The notes under the pieces are model-generated. The model saw only the letters and a program-made list of their open reading frames with translations, had not been told where the DNA came from and did not search any database. From Nectonema munidae (lineage: Eukaryota; Nematomorpha; Nectonematoida; Nectonematidae), in NCBI GenBank assembly GCA_030549495.1, contig JAUIRK010000823.1, positions 107,749 through 171,748 on the forward strand: a stretch of 64,000 nucleotides of DNA, written 5' to 3'. The number at the start of each line of letters is the position of its first letter. The stretch's first letter is position 1. Made by a program: the position numbers and the translations under genes. Below are positions 1 to 9,987 of this stretch, one piece after another.

Positions 1-332
1 TTAACTAACTAATAAACTAACTAACTAATTTTAATAACTAATAATAATAAAAACTAATCTCATAAGATCGAAATGAAACATGATTAACCCTTATCGAACC
101 ACATATTTTTAGTTTCTAGCCAGGCCACCTTACTACAATTGTAGCCCAAAATCAAAGTCAGATATTTCCAATAGGCAGCAAAAGATTTATTTTCAGAGAT
201 ATCACAAATAAAGTATAGAAGTATAAATTTCTTCTGTTTTGAATAAAAAATGACGATTGGAAGGCTTCTGCCAAAAAAAATTGAGAAATAGAGAAAGGTA
301 AAATTTTATTTTATAAACAATTTCTACAAAGG
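1..332. repeat. CTAA-rich low-complexity DNA flanking piggyBac A
   Basis: The first 60 bases are irregular CTAA/TAATAA tracts, and a similar CTAA tract recurs near 39170-39220. The rest is AT-rich and non-coding, and probably contains the 3' end of the old piggyBac element that follows. A TTAA followed by CCCTTATCG at 84-96 looks like a piggyBac end, but I found no matching inverted end near 8.1-8.7 kb. I therefore do not define the element boundary. Confidence 0.35.
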
Positions 333-1080
333 CTAAATTTGTGCTTTAAACATATTTTTATCGCATTTGTCACATGTCCAACGCGTGGATGACTTACATT
401 CACCCTCTTTACATTTTAAAGGTATTGGCGACGCTTTTTTTTGGATGAATTTCACTCGTATGCGCATATTCAATTCGAGTATGTTCCTTAATCCCTTATT
501 GCGCAAAAGACATTTTTTTCTGGCTGTAAACATGCTCATTGTTGAATCTAGCAAAAAGATTTTCATGAGCAATTTTTTGATGAAATTGAGCTTTGAATTG
601 GTGTACCCAGTCTCCTTCATGATTAAATGAGAGTTGAGTGTACAAACATCCAAAATATTGAAGAACAAAAGCGGGTACTTGTTAGATTTTCGACGACATG
701 TAAAATTTTCTATTCTTTGGTCCATTATGTCAACTCCACCTTTGAACTTGTTGTAATCTAAAATGATTTCAGGTAAGATCATACTTTTCTTCATTTACTT
801 GTAACTGAGTGTGGAAGGATGATATTAGAAGAACATTTTTATTTTTCTTTTGCTTATAAGAGTATAAAACAATTTTGTTATCGTGGTTGTACAAATGTTT
901 TGTACTGTACAAACTTCTTTCTCTCAATTCTAAAAAACTTTGTGGTACATCTTTCGAAAAACATTTTATCGTAGCTGTCATTGTCAGCCCATTTTCGAGC
1001 AAAATTCGACAGAGATCAAACGATCCGAAAAACCTGTCTAAATACACATTGCGATTACTTTTGAAGTAAGCTTCACAAAG
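333..1080 (-). pseudogene. piggyBac A transposase, C-terminal half (broken)
   Basis: This is the C-terminal part of a piggyBac (DDE_Tnp_1_7) transposase, a DNA cut-and-paste enzyme that targets TTAA. Visible parts in order are a NVYLDRFFGSFDL segment (second catalytic Asp in the DRFF motif, near 1030), a strand rich in basic residues, then LDYNKFKGGVDIMDQR (third Asp in GGVD, near 740) and a cysteine-rich tail CKEGECKSSTRWTCDKCDKN near 370-410. The frame changes around 770-795, so two overlapping frames carry it. Upstream it is cut at 1080 by the hAT insertion. The N-terminal pieces lie at 3902-4474 and 7960-8064, with three separate elements in between. The gene is dead. The family call is secure because of the DRFF and YNKFKGGVD motifs. 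Confidence 0.85.
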
Positions 1081-1088
1081 GTAAGAGG
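1081..1088. repeat. 8-bp target site duplication of hAT element (left)
   Basis: GTAAGAGG stands directly before the left terminal repeat and is repeated without change at 3153-3160 after the right terminal repeat. Perfect 8-bp duplications are the hallmark of hAT insertion and suggest a recent event. Fusing the flanks restores the piggyBac A reading frame (TSYLCEAYFKSN). Confidence 0.93.
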
Positions 1089-3152
1089 TAGAGATGTATC
1101 GGATGTGAAATTTTTTAGATCCGCGGATGCGGATGCGGATCAATAAATTTATATTAATGCGGATGCGGATGCGGACATTATACTTTTTAATATAACAAGC
1201 CTTTGTTTAACTTTATTTGTTTACAACTTGGCAAACTAAAAAATTTATTTACAATAATTAAATTTTATCATAGGTAAGTTTTTTTTGATAAATAAAATTT
1301 TTTCAACTTTGTCTCCTAGAAGTCTTTTTCTTTTATTGGTATAAATGTTTCCAGCAGTACTGAAAAGCTGTTCGCTTTGCACGGTGCTAGGAGGACAAAC
1401 GAGATATTGGAATGCAATTTTTGATAAAAATGGATACTGTTTTTCTTTAATTCTCCACCAATCCAAACTATGTATAGTTGTACCATTGATTCTTTTCTCT
1501 TTTTGATATCTCATTATTTCTCCACCACAAACATTATCTTCGTTTTCTTGTTCATTTTCTTCTTCACTATCAGAATTTAACATAGAATTCATCACTTCAT
1601 TTATGGTAGTAAAATTTTCCTTAATACTTTTTTTCATCTTTTTACAGCTTGGCATTTGAGATTGATTATCTTCTTTATCTTCATATAAATTAAAAAGGAA
1701 ATTCTTCACATTACTTGTTATTTCAGAGACAGTAAAAAATTTACTTTTAAATCTTGGATCAAGAAAAGTAGCTACGGTGTAAAATTCTTCATTTTCAATT
1801 TCACCAAATCTAACTTTGATTTCAGAATTCATCTTTTCTTTCATTACATGAATAATTTTCGTTATATCTTTATCTTGATTAAAATTGGTAATTTTTTCAT
1901 ATTCATCTTCTTCCTCATGTACCCATATTTTTTCTCCAGTATTTTGATATGTTAATGTTTTTTTCAAGGCAACAATATTGGGGATAACTTCTGAAATTGA
2001 AGATGATGTGTAGCTGAGTTTTTTTGTTATTTCCTCATATGGATCCAAGACGTCAACTATTTTTTCCATTAAAAGCCACTCAAAGTTGTTTATCTGCTTA
2101 ACTTTAACATTTGTAGCACTATAAACACATAACGAATCTTTTACTTCGAGTAATCTTTTCAACATGTAAAATGTGCTATTCCACCTAGTAGGTGTGTCAT
2201 TCAAGATTGAAACTTTTGGAAAGTTTAAACGATCTTGAATTTTTTTTAATTCATCCTGTGCCATAATAGAATGATTAAAATGAGAGCCTATATCACGACT
2301 TTTTTTTAATAGGTTTTCTATTTCAACATGGGATGTTAAACCATACTTAACAACTTGTTGAATTTTATGAATAGCACAGTCTAAACTTCTCAAATTACAA
2401 AGATTTAGTGCTTTTTTAATGTTACTTCCACCATCACGCAATACACAATGAACATGTTTGTTTTCTATCTTCCAACTTTCAAGCGTTTTAAGAAATACTT
2501 GAGAAATATATTCGCCAGTATGACGTTCTTCAAGCGGATGTGCGGCTAAAACTAAATTCACTTTCTCTAAACCTTGTATTGTATGAGCTGTTATGCTTAA
2601 GAGTGAAACACCAGCAACACTATCAGACCAAATATCTGTTGTAAAAGATATTTTAGTTTCTTTTCCTTCAAATATAATTTTTTCCACGTTTTTTTTCACA
2701 GATTCATAAATTTTATCGCAAATTAAAGAAGAGTAGAAATTTCTTTGCTTTAGTTTGTAGTTTGGTATAACACTCGAAACAAATCTTGTGAACCCTAAAT
2801 TTTCAACATGACTGAAAGGAAGATCGTCTAAAACAAGCATCTCTGAAATAAGAAAATCTATTTTGCGCGAGTTTTCACTTGAGTCTTTCCATTTTTTTGC
2901 ATCAGCAAAACACTCTGTAATACTTTTCTGTTTTTCTTCAGATTTAACATTTAACATTTAGTTATCTATAAATTTGCATCTAATATGCTGTACTATTTGA
3001 CTTAGGTAATGTAAAACAGGTATTAGAATCTTATTGCGGATGCGGATGCGGATTTCAACATCAAAAGAATCCGCGGATGAGGATGCGGAGCGGATGTTTG
3101 TTTTTTTGCGAATGATCCGCATATGAGGATGCGGATATCCGATACATCTCTA
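1089..3152 (-). mobile_element. Complete hAT DNA transposon inserted in piggyBac A
   Basis: The element is 2064 bp. It has inverted ends TAGAGATGTATCGGAT and its complement, flanked by identical 8-bp duplications. Behind each end lie clusters of GCGGAT hexamers (about 1121-1175 and 3036-3145), probably subterminal transposase-binding sites. A single long transposase frame on the minus strand fills the interior. Nothing looks missing, so this may be an autonomous and recently active element. It lies inside the older piggyBac A transposase gene. Confidence 0.92.
1245..2957 (-). CDS. hAT family transposase, intact, 570 aa
   Basis: This is an uninterrupted 570-residue hAT transposase, which would excise and reinsert the surrounding element. 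The start is fixed by an in-frame TAA directly upstream of the ATG at 2957. The RNase H-like core shows FTTDIWSD (Asp108), CVLRDGGSN (Asp175) and a Cys194/His197 pair in LDCAIHK, followed by the conserved TRWNST block. The third acidic residue is Glu529 in SEQLFSTAG. It sits inside the C-terminal hAT dimerisation region (about 500-560: WWRIKEKQYPFLS, then NKRKRLL). An acidic linker (SDSEEENEQENED) precedes that region. No BED zinc finger is visible at the N-terminus, although many relatives have one. It could be absent or lie on an upstream spliced exon. The nearest known type is the ZBED-like hAT group. The protein looks functional by inspection only. Confidence 0.93.
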   Translation of the reverse strand: MLNVKSEEKQKSITECFADAKKWKDSSENSRKIDFLISEMLVLDDLPFSHVENLGFTRFVSSVIPNYKLKQRNFYSSLICDKIYESVKKNVEKIIFEGKETKISFTTDIWSDSVAGVSLLSITAHTIQGLEKVNLVLAAHPLEERHTGEYISQVFLKTLESWKIENKHVHCVLRDGGSNIKKALNLCNLRSLDCAIHKIQQVVKYGLTSHVEIENLLKKSRDIGSHFNHSIMAQDELKKIQDRLNFPKVSILNDTPTRWNSTFYMLKRLLEVKDSLCVYSATNVKVKQINNFEWLLMEKIVDVLDPYEEITKKLSYTSSSISEVIPNIVALKKTLTYQNTGEKIWVHEEEDEYEKITNFNQDKDITKIIHVMKEKMNSEIKVRFGEIENEEFYTVATFLDPRFKSKFFTVSEITSNVKNFLFNLYEDKEDNQSQMPSCKKMKKSIKENFTTINEVMNSMLNSDSEEENEQENEDNVCGGEIMRYQKEKRINGTTIHSLDWWRIKEKQYPFLSKIAFQYLVCPPSTVQSEQLFSTAGNIYTNKRKRLLGDKVEKILFIKKNLPMIKFNYCK

Positions 3153-3160
3153 GTAAGAGG
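3153..3160. repeat. 8-bp target site duplication of hAT element (right)
   Basis: GTAAGAGG, identical to 1081-1088, follows the right end of the hAT element immediately. Confidence 0.93.
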
Positions 3161-3176
3161 TGGTAACATTTTGGTA

Positions 3177-3901
3177 ATGTTGCACTATCCGTGCATTGAT
3201 GAAAAGCAATTTTAATTGGAAAGAAGTTATTCAATGATATAATGCTTTCATATGTCAATCTTATAGATAGTTTGAGTATCGCACTATACGTGCATTGTAT
3301 CAAATACAGTCTATGCCTGCCTCCATAATACGAGTATATCTACATGATACACATATAGTGCGATGTAACGTGTCTATGCATAATGCTATGAAGAGATGAT
3401 GAGCTGAATGAGACAGGGACGCTCTCTTATACTATATGGCTTACCAACACAAATCTTTTTAGATTCATCATACACACTTGAGTTATAACAACAGTGTACT
3501 AGAGGGTATTTCACAAATGTTATTGCGTCTTGAAAATTGAATAACTCTTGATTAAAATTTCAGCACAAATTTAATATTGTCTTCCTCTTTTTAAATATCT
3601 CGTCCATGTTGCACTTATGCCTGTATTGTCCATAATACTGGTCTTCAATTTGTATGTGTGTGTATAGTAGTAAAGAGAGAGAAACACAGACTGTGTTGCT
3701 TTATTTGGTAGGATGTGTATCATGTAGATATACTCGTATTATGGAGGCAGGCATAGACTGTATTTGCTACAATGCACGTATAGTGCGATACTCAAACTAT
3801 AATCGCATTCAAGAAAAGATTGACATATGAAAGCATTATATCATTGAACAACTTCTTTCCAATTAAAATTGCTTTTCATCAATGCACGGATAGTGCAACA
3901 T
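3177..3901. mobile_element. Fold-back MITE with ~185-bp inverted arms, TA duplication
   Basis: The sequence from 3177 to about 3355 reappears in reverse complement from about 3720 to 3901 with few differences, including ATGTTGCACTATCCGTGC at both tips. A TA flanks each side (3175-3176 and 3902-3903), as expected for a Tc1/mariner-type target. The loop (about 3360-3715) has no coding capacity. The element interrupts the piggyBac A transposase between its N-terminal domain and the DDE core. It is a non-autonomous fold-back element; the mobilising transposase is not evident. Confidence 0.82.
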
Positions 3902-4474
3902 TACCCCATTTGCTGCGTCGCAAAGCCAAAATATTTTCGCACCGTACTTAGCGGACTTTTGAGGCATATAAACTCTTCCGAGGCGAATTTTTATATATTT
4001 CGTGAATGGCGTCCAATTTGTCTTCTTGTTGACGTTCTCTTCTGTTGGATCTATCATCTAGTGATAGCATAGAAACGAAGTCTTTGAAACGATTCCTGGA
4101 AACGGCACAACTATAAAAAGGCTTCGAATCTCCTTTTTTAAAAAGATTGTTTACAGATGTGAAATTATCTTTGTCTGCTCCAGCTATAAGAAGAACGCTG
4201 CAACAAGCAGTAAACTCTCTCATTGAAAAAACTTTTCTTCCTTTATCTAAACACTTTTTATTTGTGTACTCCAAAACTTTTGACGCAATCTCATCAGTGA
4301 AAAAAAGCTTGAAAGAATCCATTTCTCTTGACTCACAGTAGGTCCACGTTTGAAATTTATTATGTTTCTTGATAACAGTCTATTGAAAAAAGGATTTATT
4401 GACCAATTTATGTTGCTCTTTGAGACCAGCTTGTTGCCTTCAGTTGTTTTTGAGACCATTATTTGAACGAATAC
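3902..4474 (-). pseudogene. piggyBac A transposase, N-terminal domain and first DDE part
   Basis: Two overlapping frames encode piggyBac-type sequence. Residues such as MDSFKLFFTDEIASKVLEYT and NRFKDFVSMLSLDDRSNRRE are the N-terminal domain. MPQKSAKYGAKIFWLCDAAN is the strand following the first catalytic Asp. The region is bounded by the fold-back MITE on the left and by the TTAA target of piggyBac B on the right, so the two insertions separate it from the rest of its gene. The reading frame is shifted within 3948-4057 and has further stops upstream near 4250-4460. Confidence 0.8.
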
Positions 4475-4478
4475 TTAA
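4475..4478. repeat. TTAA target duplication of piggyBac B (left)
   Basis: TTAA precedes the left terminal repeat and is repeated at 7956-7959 after the right terminal repeat. This is the diagnostic duplication for piggyBac transposition. Confidence 0.9.
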
Positions 4479-4766
4479 CCTTCGCTATACGCACATATGG
4501 CAATTTACTCCACACCAATATTTAAAAACTCGATAGCGTAAAATTTTCTCACTATCGTAATTTTTTAACTACCATGTAAATTTAAGTAATTTTATGATTT
4601 TTCATGGATTATACCTGAAATTACCATATGAATATTTTTTTTCTGAATATTTTCGAAAAACCATTTTTTTGACTTTAAATTTTCTAGATGGCGTTAAAAC
4701 TTTCAAGAAAAAATAGCCTTCCAACTTCATATAAAAAAATTTATTGACAAGGAAGATAAAAAAAAA

Positions 4767-6070
4767 TTATATACAGTTTTCACATATTAATTTAGTGTGA
4801 TTTTTACACATAAACAGAGAGCATTTCTTACATTTTCGCGTTGTTCTACTTTTTTTAGGCTTGCAAATATTGCAGAAACCTCGGCTACTTGATGATTCTG
4901 AGCTGTCAACCTGGTAAAATCCATAGAAGCTTAAAATATTTTTTGTCTTTAGATTTATTTGAGGAGTTTGCGACCTGATTTTCATGGACTCTTCGCTCAA
5001 AAGCATAGCCAAATGCTTTATAAACACTTTTCTTCCACTACTTTTTATTGATGGGTAGTTGTCAGGCGCATTGAACTTCGCAATGATGAAAGAATTTAGA
5101 ACACTCATATCAAGATAATTCGCAAAAGCTGCTCGAGTCCATCTTCTACAAGGTTTGTAGCTTCGGTATTGCTTGACCATTCTATTCGCGACGTCTACCC
5201 CGCCTTTGTATTTGTTATATTCTATTAGAGATTCAGGCTTAGCAAACTCAGAAGAAATCTCGACCTTTTTTCTGTGTTGAGATGAAAGAATGTAGACAAC
5301 TTTAAAATTGCGTTTTGCATGATTGCGAGGAATATAAGCGGAAAGGGAAGCTTGGCGAGAATAAATGATACGGGATTCACATTCATTTAGATCAAGAGAT
5401 TTCAAATAAGAAGGCTGAAGAATTCGTGGGATAAATCTTCGAGAATACATGACTGTACCACAAATGGTAATATTTTTTGTAAGTCCCCACTCTGCAATTT
5501 CATGGGAAGTGAAAAATCGATCAATATAAAGGCCACAGCCATCAGGTAGATTTGCATCTGTTACCAATCTTTTGATGATGTTCTTAGAAGAAAAGTATTC
5601 TCTGTTGGGTAAACCAGAGATGTAAATTTCTGGTTTGAGAAAATAAAAACTTTCAGCATCATTTAGATGATAAAATTTAAGTCCATAATGACCGGGCTTT
5701 TTAGGATCATATATCTTTATATTGCATCCTCCTCTAAAGCTGACCAACTGTTCGTCTATTGTAACCACTTTACTTGGAGTCCAAAAGTTAGAAAAAGTGT
5801 CATAAAAATGATCATGAATCTTTCTTATAGCTGATATTTTATCATTCGGATTTCTTTCAGCTTTTTCATCAAAAGTTAAAAAATTGTGTATCAGAACAAA
5901 CATATTTCTACCAAGTGCAGCCTTCAAAAAGGAACACCAAAAGCTTCATTGAACAAGTTGGAAATTTTTATTCTCTGATCCATTGATTGACCTATATACA
6001 TCAAGCAAGACAAATAGGAAACTAAGTGAAACACTTGAAAATTATCTGCATAGTGTCTAAGATTACTATG
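4767..6070 (-). pseudogene. piggyBac B transposase, main part
   Basis: The main open stretch (4767-5927, about 386 codons) holds the DDE core: VTIDEQLVSFRGG (first Asp), CGLYIDRFFTSHE (second Asp) and EYNKYKGGVDVANRMVKQ (third Asp). A C-terminal cysteine-rich domain (CNICKPKK...CKKCSLFMC...CENC) follows, typical of piggyBac and thought to bind the terminal repeats. There is no ATG at the 5' end of this stretch. Homology continues upstream in another frame (QRIKISNLFNEAFGVPF, up to about 6070), so one frameshift near 5930 has broken the gene. An N-terminal part is found at 7322-7571. This may reflect an original intron, since a GTAAGT lies near 7240 (minus strand), or later insertion of DNA. 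Confidence 0.85.
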
Positions 6071-6194
6071 CTTAGGATTTGATGTTCTAAACGTAAAATT
6101 TAAAAAAATATTTACTTGACCTTCTATAAGTATAAATTACACAAAACTAAATCAATGGACTGAAATTTATGTAAAGCTCTTGATAAAATTGATC

Positions 6195-6300
6195 TGTCTT
6201 TTTGCATGTATGTGTTTGTGTTTGTGTGTGTGTGTGATCGTTTGGGTATATGTATGTGTGATCGTTTGGGTATATGTATGTGTGCGTGTGCTTATTTGTG
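6195..6300. repeat. GT-rich microsatellite with duplicated 28-bp unit
   Basis: A run of TGTGTTTGTGTG is followed by two copies of a unit containing GTGTGATCGTTTGGGTATAT. It is non-coding; the short frame across it is a repeat artefact. Confidence 0.8.
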
Positions 6301-6724
6301 AATTGAATTGTGAATCGTTTATACGGTCGAGGATCCAGATATGGGCCTACCCGTCAGAATTCTGAGTCCAAATTCATCTTGCACATTTTACCACACTAGC
6401 CTTTTGGTGAGTGATAAACAGTTATCTAACTTTCTCTGAACATATAAATTAAGCTGGGTGAAGCAAAGAAACTTAAGTATTATATATGGCGTTATAAAAA
6501 TACAAAACTCATTAGACTCCTCTTGAAATAGTATCGAAGGTTCCCGTACGGGGTAAATATTGTTGTAATAGTTATGATACTACGATAACTAGACAGTTTT
6601 ACCAACCCAATCTTAATCTACTCCGAAAAAACCTCGGGGCCTTTAGAATAAAAATCTCTGATGAAAAACGTATGTGTGTGAGTGTATGTAATTTTTTAAT
6701 TTTTGCAACGAATTGCAGGCATGC

Positions 6725-6842
6725 ATTTTCGTTTTCGGATATTTTGGTTTTCGGAGATTTTGGTTTTCGAAGATTTTGTTTTAGGAGATTTTGGTTTTTG
6801 AAGATTTTGTTTTAAGAGATTTTGGTTTTTGGAAATTTTGAC
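6725..6842. repeat. Minisatellite of GATTTTGGTTTT-type units
   Basis: Irregular copies of a unit of about 12-28 bp built on GATTTTGGTTTTCGGA lie inside the non-coding middle of piggyBac B. No gene is seen here. Confidence 0.75.
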
Positions 6843-7321
6843 CTGGTACCTTACTAACGGACTACTTTCATTTGCTCACTCACTGAAAGAGGGCAGGTTA
6901 AACTTTTATAAAATAATTTAGGTTTTTGAAGTTACTACCGTGATTGAAAAATAAAAATGTTATTGTTATTTCAACATTCTAAATTACTTTATTTGGAAGA
7001 TTGATTTACAAAAAATTTAATTAATTTAGTTGAAAAAAACAAGAGTTGTGGATTTTGACTTTTGTACCTCAAGTTACCACATTACAAAGCTAGTCATTTT
7101 TGGATGGAAACCTCACTTAGTGTCATAAAAATAATTACTATTGTGTTACTTTTACTAGAAAAGAAAAGACCAAAAAAGATTTCCGATCTCGTGAAAAGTA
7201 AAAAATATAGAAGGCAATATTGGAATATTTTCAAAACTTACGCATAGTTAGAATCCATCTTTTTTTGGTTTTGAGGAAAAGATACTCTATCAATTCTTGG
7301 GTAAAAAAAATGGAAAATTTT

Positions 7322-7571
7322 CAAGATATTAGTTTCCATAATAGCAGAGTTTTGGGACCAGGTGGAAAGTTTATAACATTTCTTATATTTTCACTTCCAA
7401 CTCTTCCGCGTGAATCATAAAACGGCTCCCAACTGTAATCAATCTGATCTGGGCAAATCAAATTGTCATCAATGTCTTCTTCCAAATCCGAACTTTGAGA
7501 GTTTTCTTCAGAAAAAAGCTTGAAAAAGAAGATCTTTCAGAAAGAGAAGAAGAAGAAGAATCAGATTCCAT
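7322..7571 (-). pseudogene. piggyBac B transposase, acidic N-terminus
   Basis: From an ATG at 7571 the minus strand encodes a Ser/Asp/Glu-rich start (MESDSSSSSLSERSS). After one frame change it reads SEENSQSSDLEEDIDDN, then INFPPGPKTLL. Acidic N-termini of this kind are usual in piggyBac transposases. It lies 0.4 kb inside the right TTAA of the element. The sequence stays coding-like down to about 7322. A GTAAGT splice-donor-like site near 7243 is followed by non-coding DNA, so a first exon is possible. Confidence 0.55.
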
Positions 7572-7959
7572 TATGAAGTTGATAAACTTTGTTGTACTTC
7601 AAAACTCAAAAAAGGAAGCAAACGTGGAAAGATAACAAAATTTTATGCGTATGCACGTATGGTTTATCTAATACAATTGGTCGGAATGTACTTTTATGAA
7701 TGTACGTATAATCTTGTGCAGGTGAATTTATAGCGTATGATGTCGTGGATATGAAGGATTCTACACAAGCAATTGTGTTCAAGTGTGTTTGTAAAATCTC
7801 TGCATACACAAAATCACATCGCTCATTTACATTTTCTACATTGATTTTTGTATTGATTTTTACTCTATGTAATTCTTTGAATTAAAAAGCCTATGGAGTA
7901 AATTGCCATATGTGCGTATACAGTGCTATAGTGATATTCGTGCGTATAGCGAAGGTTAA

Positions 7960-8064
7960 CAAAATAGGTACTCTTTCAATTTCTTCTTTGCTAGAGGAAT
8001 CTTCGGAGCTGATCTCTGCGTCCAAAAAATTACTAAAACTTTCACAATTATCACTTGAGGTCAT
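7960..8064 (-). pseudogene. piggyBac A transposase, extreme N-terminus
   Basis: An ATG at 8064 opens an acidic frame MTSSDNCESFSNFLDAEIS, then EDSSSKEEIERV, running to the TTAA at 7956-7959. Across the piggyBac B insertion it continues in frame as LLSIRSNNG. This places the start of the oldest element in the nest and shows that piggyBac B entered its first coding segment. Confidence 0.6.
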
Positions 8065-9265
8065 ACAAATGAAGAAATTTCTTTGTTAGAGGACGAGATG
8101 TTTTAGCTCAAAAAAATGAAACTAATGAAAATTGAATCAAAACAAAAATTTATTGAATGATGACGTTGAAATTTGAAATTATGACGTTGTATGACATTTC
8201 TCACACTCGAAAAATTGACGTCACACTTTGCTTAGTTTTTAAAACAAAGAATTATGATAACATCTCATATGTTGTATTTTTATTATGTATAATATTCACG
8301 TTATCGTCTCACTCTGCACAAAGTGATGAAAATGACGTAACTAGTAGGGAAGCAAGGTTCACCCTCTGTACTCAAAAACTGGTTGTTAGGCTAATGCACC
8401 AGTACATCAAGATATATTTATTTTTATCTGAATGTTTTGATAATAATTCTTTCAATATTCAGAATTTTCTAAAGTTTTATGATACTATTTCTCTAATTGT
8501 ATATTGTGAAAAAAAATTTCAAAACTTTAGAAAAAATTTCAGACTTGTATATTGTGAAAAAAAATTTCAACTTTAATGGAAAAACAGTGCAAAATGCTTA
8601 TACACACGGTAAACTTCATCATCTCCCTATACTTTTTATGAAACGTAATTCTCTAATTTAAAAAACCGTACCTGATCCATTGAATGAAAATATAAATGTT
8701 TATTATTGTATACATTGCAACTAAAATAATTGCACTTTGTTGTATTCATATCAATAAATTTCTTTTCCTCCTTTTTCCTGGATAAAAGATTTTAGAACAA
8801 ATCAGACTCCTTCTTGTGGTTGCGTGGCTGATCGGTTAGTGTTTTCAGGGGGACTTTCGCCCCCCCCCCCCCAATAATTTTCTATAAGTAAGTGTTGCTG
8901 CTTGTTTATAAAACATGTATGATCGCATAGAAGGAATGCAGACTTTCGAATCAATCAAATATCATGCCAATCTGCTCTTAAATTCCTATCGAACATATTT
9001 TACAAACGATGTGTGAGAGCTATATAATAATAATCCATTGCTTCAATATGCACACAGGTCACAGAGCAAACACATGTTGATGATCTACGAGATTTTCTCA
9101 TCTTCTGCCACAATGATTCTATTTCTCTTTCTGTCTCCTTTGTTTTTCTCTTCCTCTTTCTCTGCTAAAACTCAATCATTCACTCAAGCTCTCATTTAAG
9201 CTCTCTTCTTTCATTCAAGCCCTCTTCTCTTGTTGCTCACCTATCTCATTCAGCTCTCTTCTCTC
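8065..9265. other. Intergenic; short 75-bp repeat and poly-C tract
   Basis: No gene is supported. The frame at 8157-8576 is AT-rich, has low complexity and a duplicated tail (two VYCEKKFQ-like copies), and is not convincing. At 8605-8680 there is a block of about 75 bp, GGTAAACTTCATCATCTCCC through AAAAACCGTACCTGATCC. It is nearly identical to 23498-23573 and 53045-53119 inside the giant element copies. A 12-base C run lies near 8861-8872. The stretch at 9110-9265 is CT-rich. Confidence 0.5.
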
Positions 9266-9474
9266 CAGTCACGTAGCTAGTCTGGGCATGAGGGGCCGTG
9301 CCCACTCTCCTATGTACCGCATGGTGTCGCCATGCATCTTATGCGATATCAGTTTGTGAAAATTTCTCCAATGAAAGGATCAAGAAAGTATATAAAATGT
9401 TGCTCACGTTTTTTGTTTTAAATTGTCCCCCCCCCCCCTCCCGCCTATCAACTTTTTTTCTAGTTACACCACTG
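9266..9474. mobile_element. hAT-type MITE, 209 bp
   Basis: The imperfect inverted ends are CAGTCACGTAGCTAG and CTAGTTACACCACTG. They are flanked by 8-bp direct repeats CTTCTCTC (9258-9265) and CTTCTATC (9475-9482), which match at 7 of 8 positions. Size, ends and duplication length fit a non-autonomous hAT element. A long C run lies within it. Confidence 0.75.
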
Positions 9475-9987
9475 CTTCTATCTAATTTGCATTTAGAGTT
9501 AAATTAAAATAGTTTTCAATCGTTACAATTTTATATCAATGAATATTGTTAGACTCGCGCTAAGATTTTTTTTTCAACAAAGGTCATTTAGTCTTTATCA
9601 CTACGTTTGTTACATTTTGTAACATTTGAAAACTTTAATTTTTTCAAGTCAAGAAATTTTTTTAATAGCTATTTGGGAATGAATATTTTGGCTAGCTATT
9701 CGGTTTAAAAGCAAGAATACTCTATTTGCTTAATATTTGAGCAGAGATATTTTTTATAATATTCGATTGTTAAATTTTATAAGTAACACTGTACATAATC
9801 AAATCACTTTTTTAAAGAAAATTTGTTGATTATTATAGTAAAAATATAATATCGAAACAAAATGTTTAAGTTGTTAAAAATGTACTTAATCTATCTGTGA
9901 CAGCTGTCAGAATTTTATTTGTAGACAGAAATATTCAAAAAAACGCCATGATTTTCTTTTCTCGTATACTTTGATTTATGTTAATTT

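Larger units (their letters stand above)
4479..7955 (-). mobile_element. piggyBac B element, full-length with both ends
   Basis: The 3477-bp element is bounded by TTAA on both sides and by perfect 16-bp inverted repeats CCTTCGCTATACGCAC. The left end runs straight on into ATATGGCAATTTACTCCA. On the right the same inner motif is separated from the outer repeat by a spacer of about 20-30 bp. This outer repeat plus inner repeat with unequal spacers is known from the piggyBac family. The transposase is on the minus strand and decayed. The middle (about 6120-7050) is non-coding and holds GT-rich and minisatellite DNA. The element landed in the N-terminal coding part of piggyBac A. Confidence 0.9.

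Noticed and set aside
1-60. Terminal CTAA repeats as telomeric DNA
   Set aside because: The motif is irregular CTAA/TAATAA, not TTAGG or TTAGGG, and a similar tract occurs internally near 39170.
84-100. TTAA-CCCTTATCG as the end of piggyBac A
   Set aside because: No complementary end is visible beyond 8064, so the boundary cannot be supported.
6180-6365. Cys/Val-rich small protein
   Set aside because: It is a translation of a GT microsatellite.
8157-8576. 139-codon plus-strand frame as a gene
   Set aside because: Low-complexity AT-rich sequence with a duplicated tail and no motif; composition equals the intergenic background.
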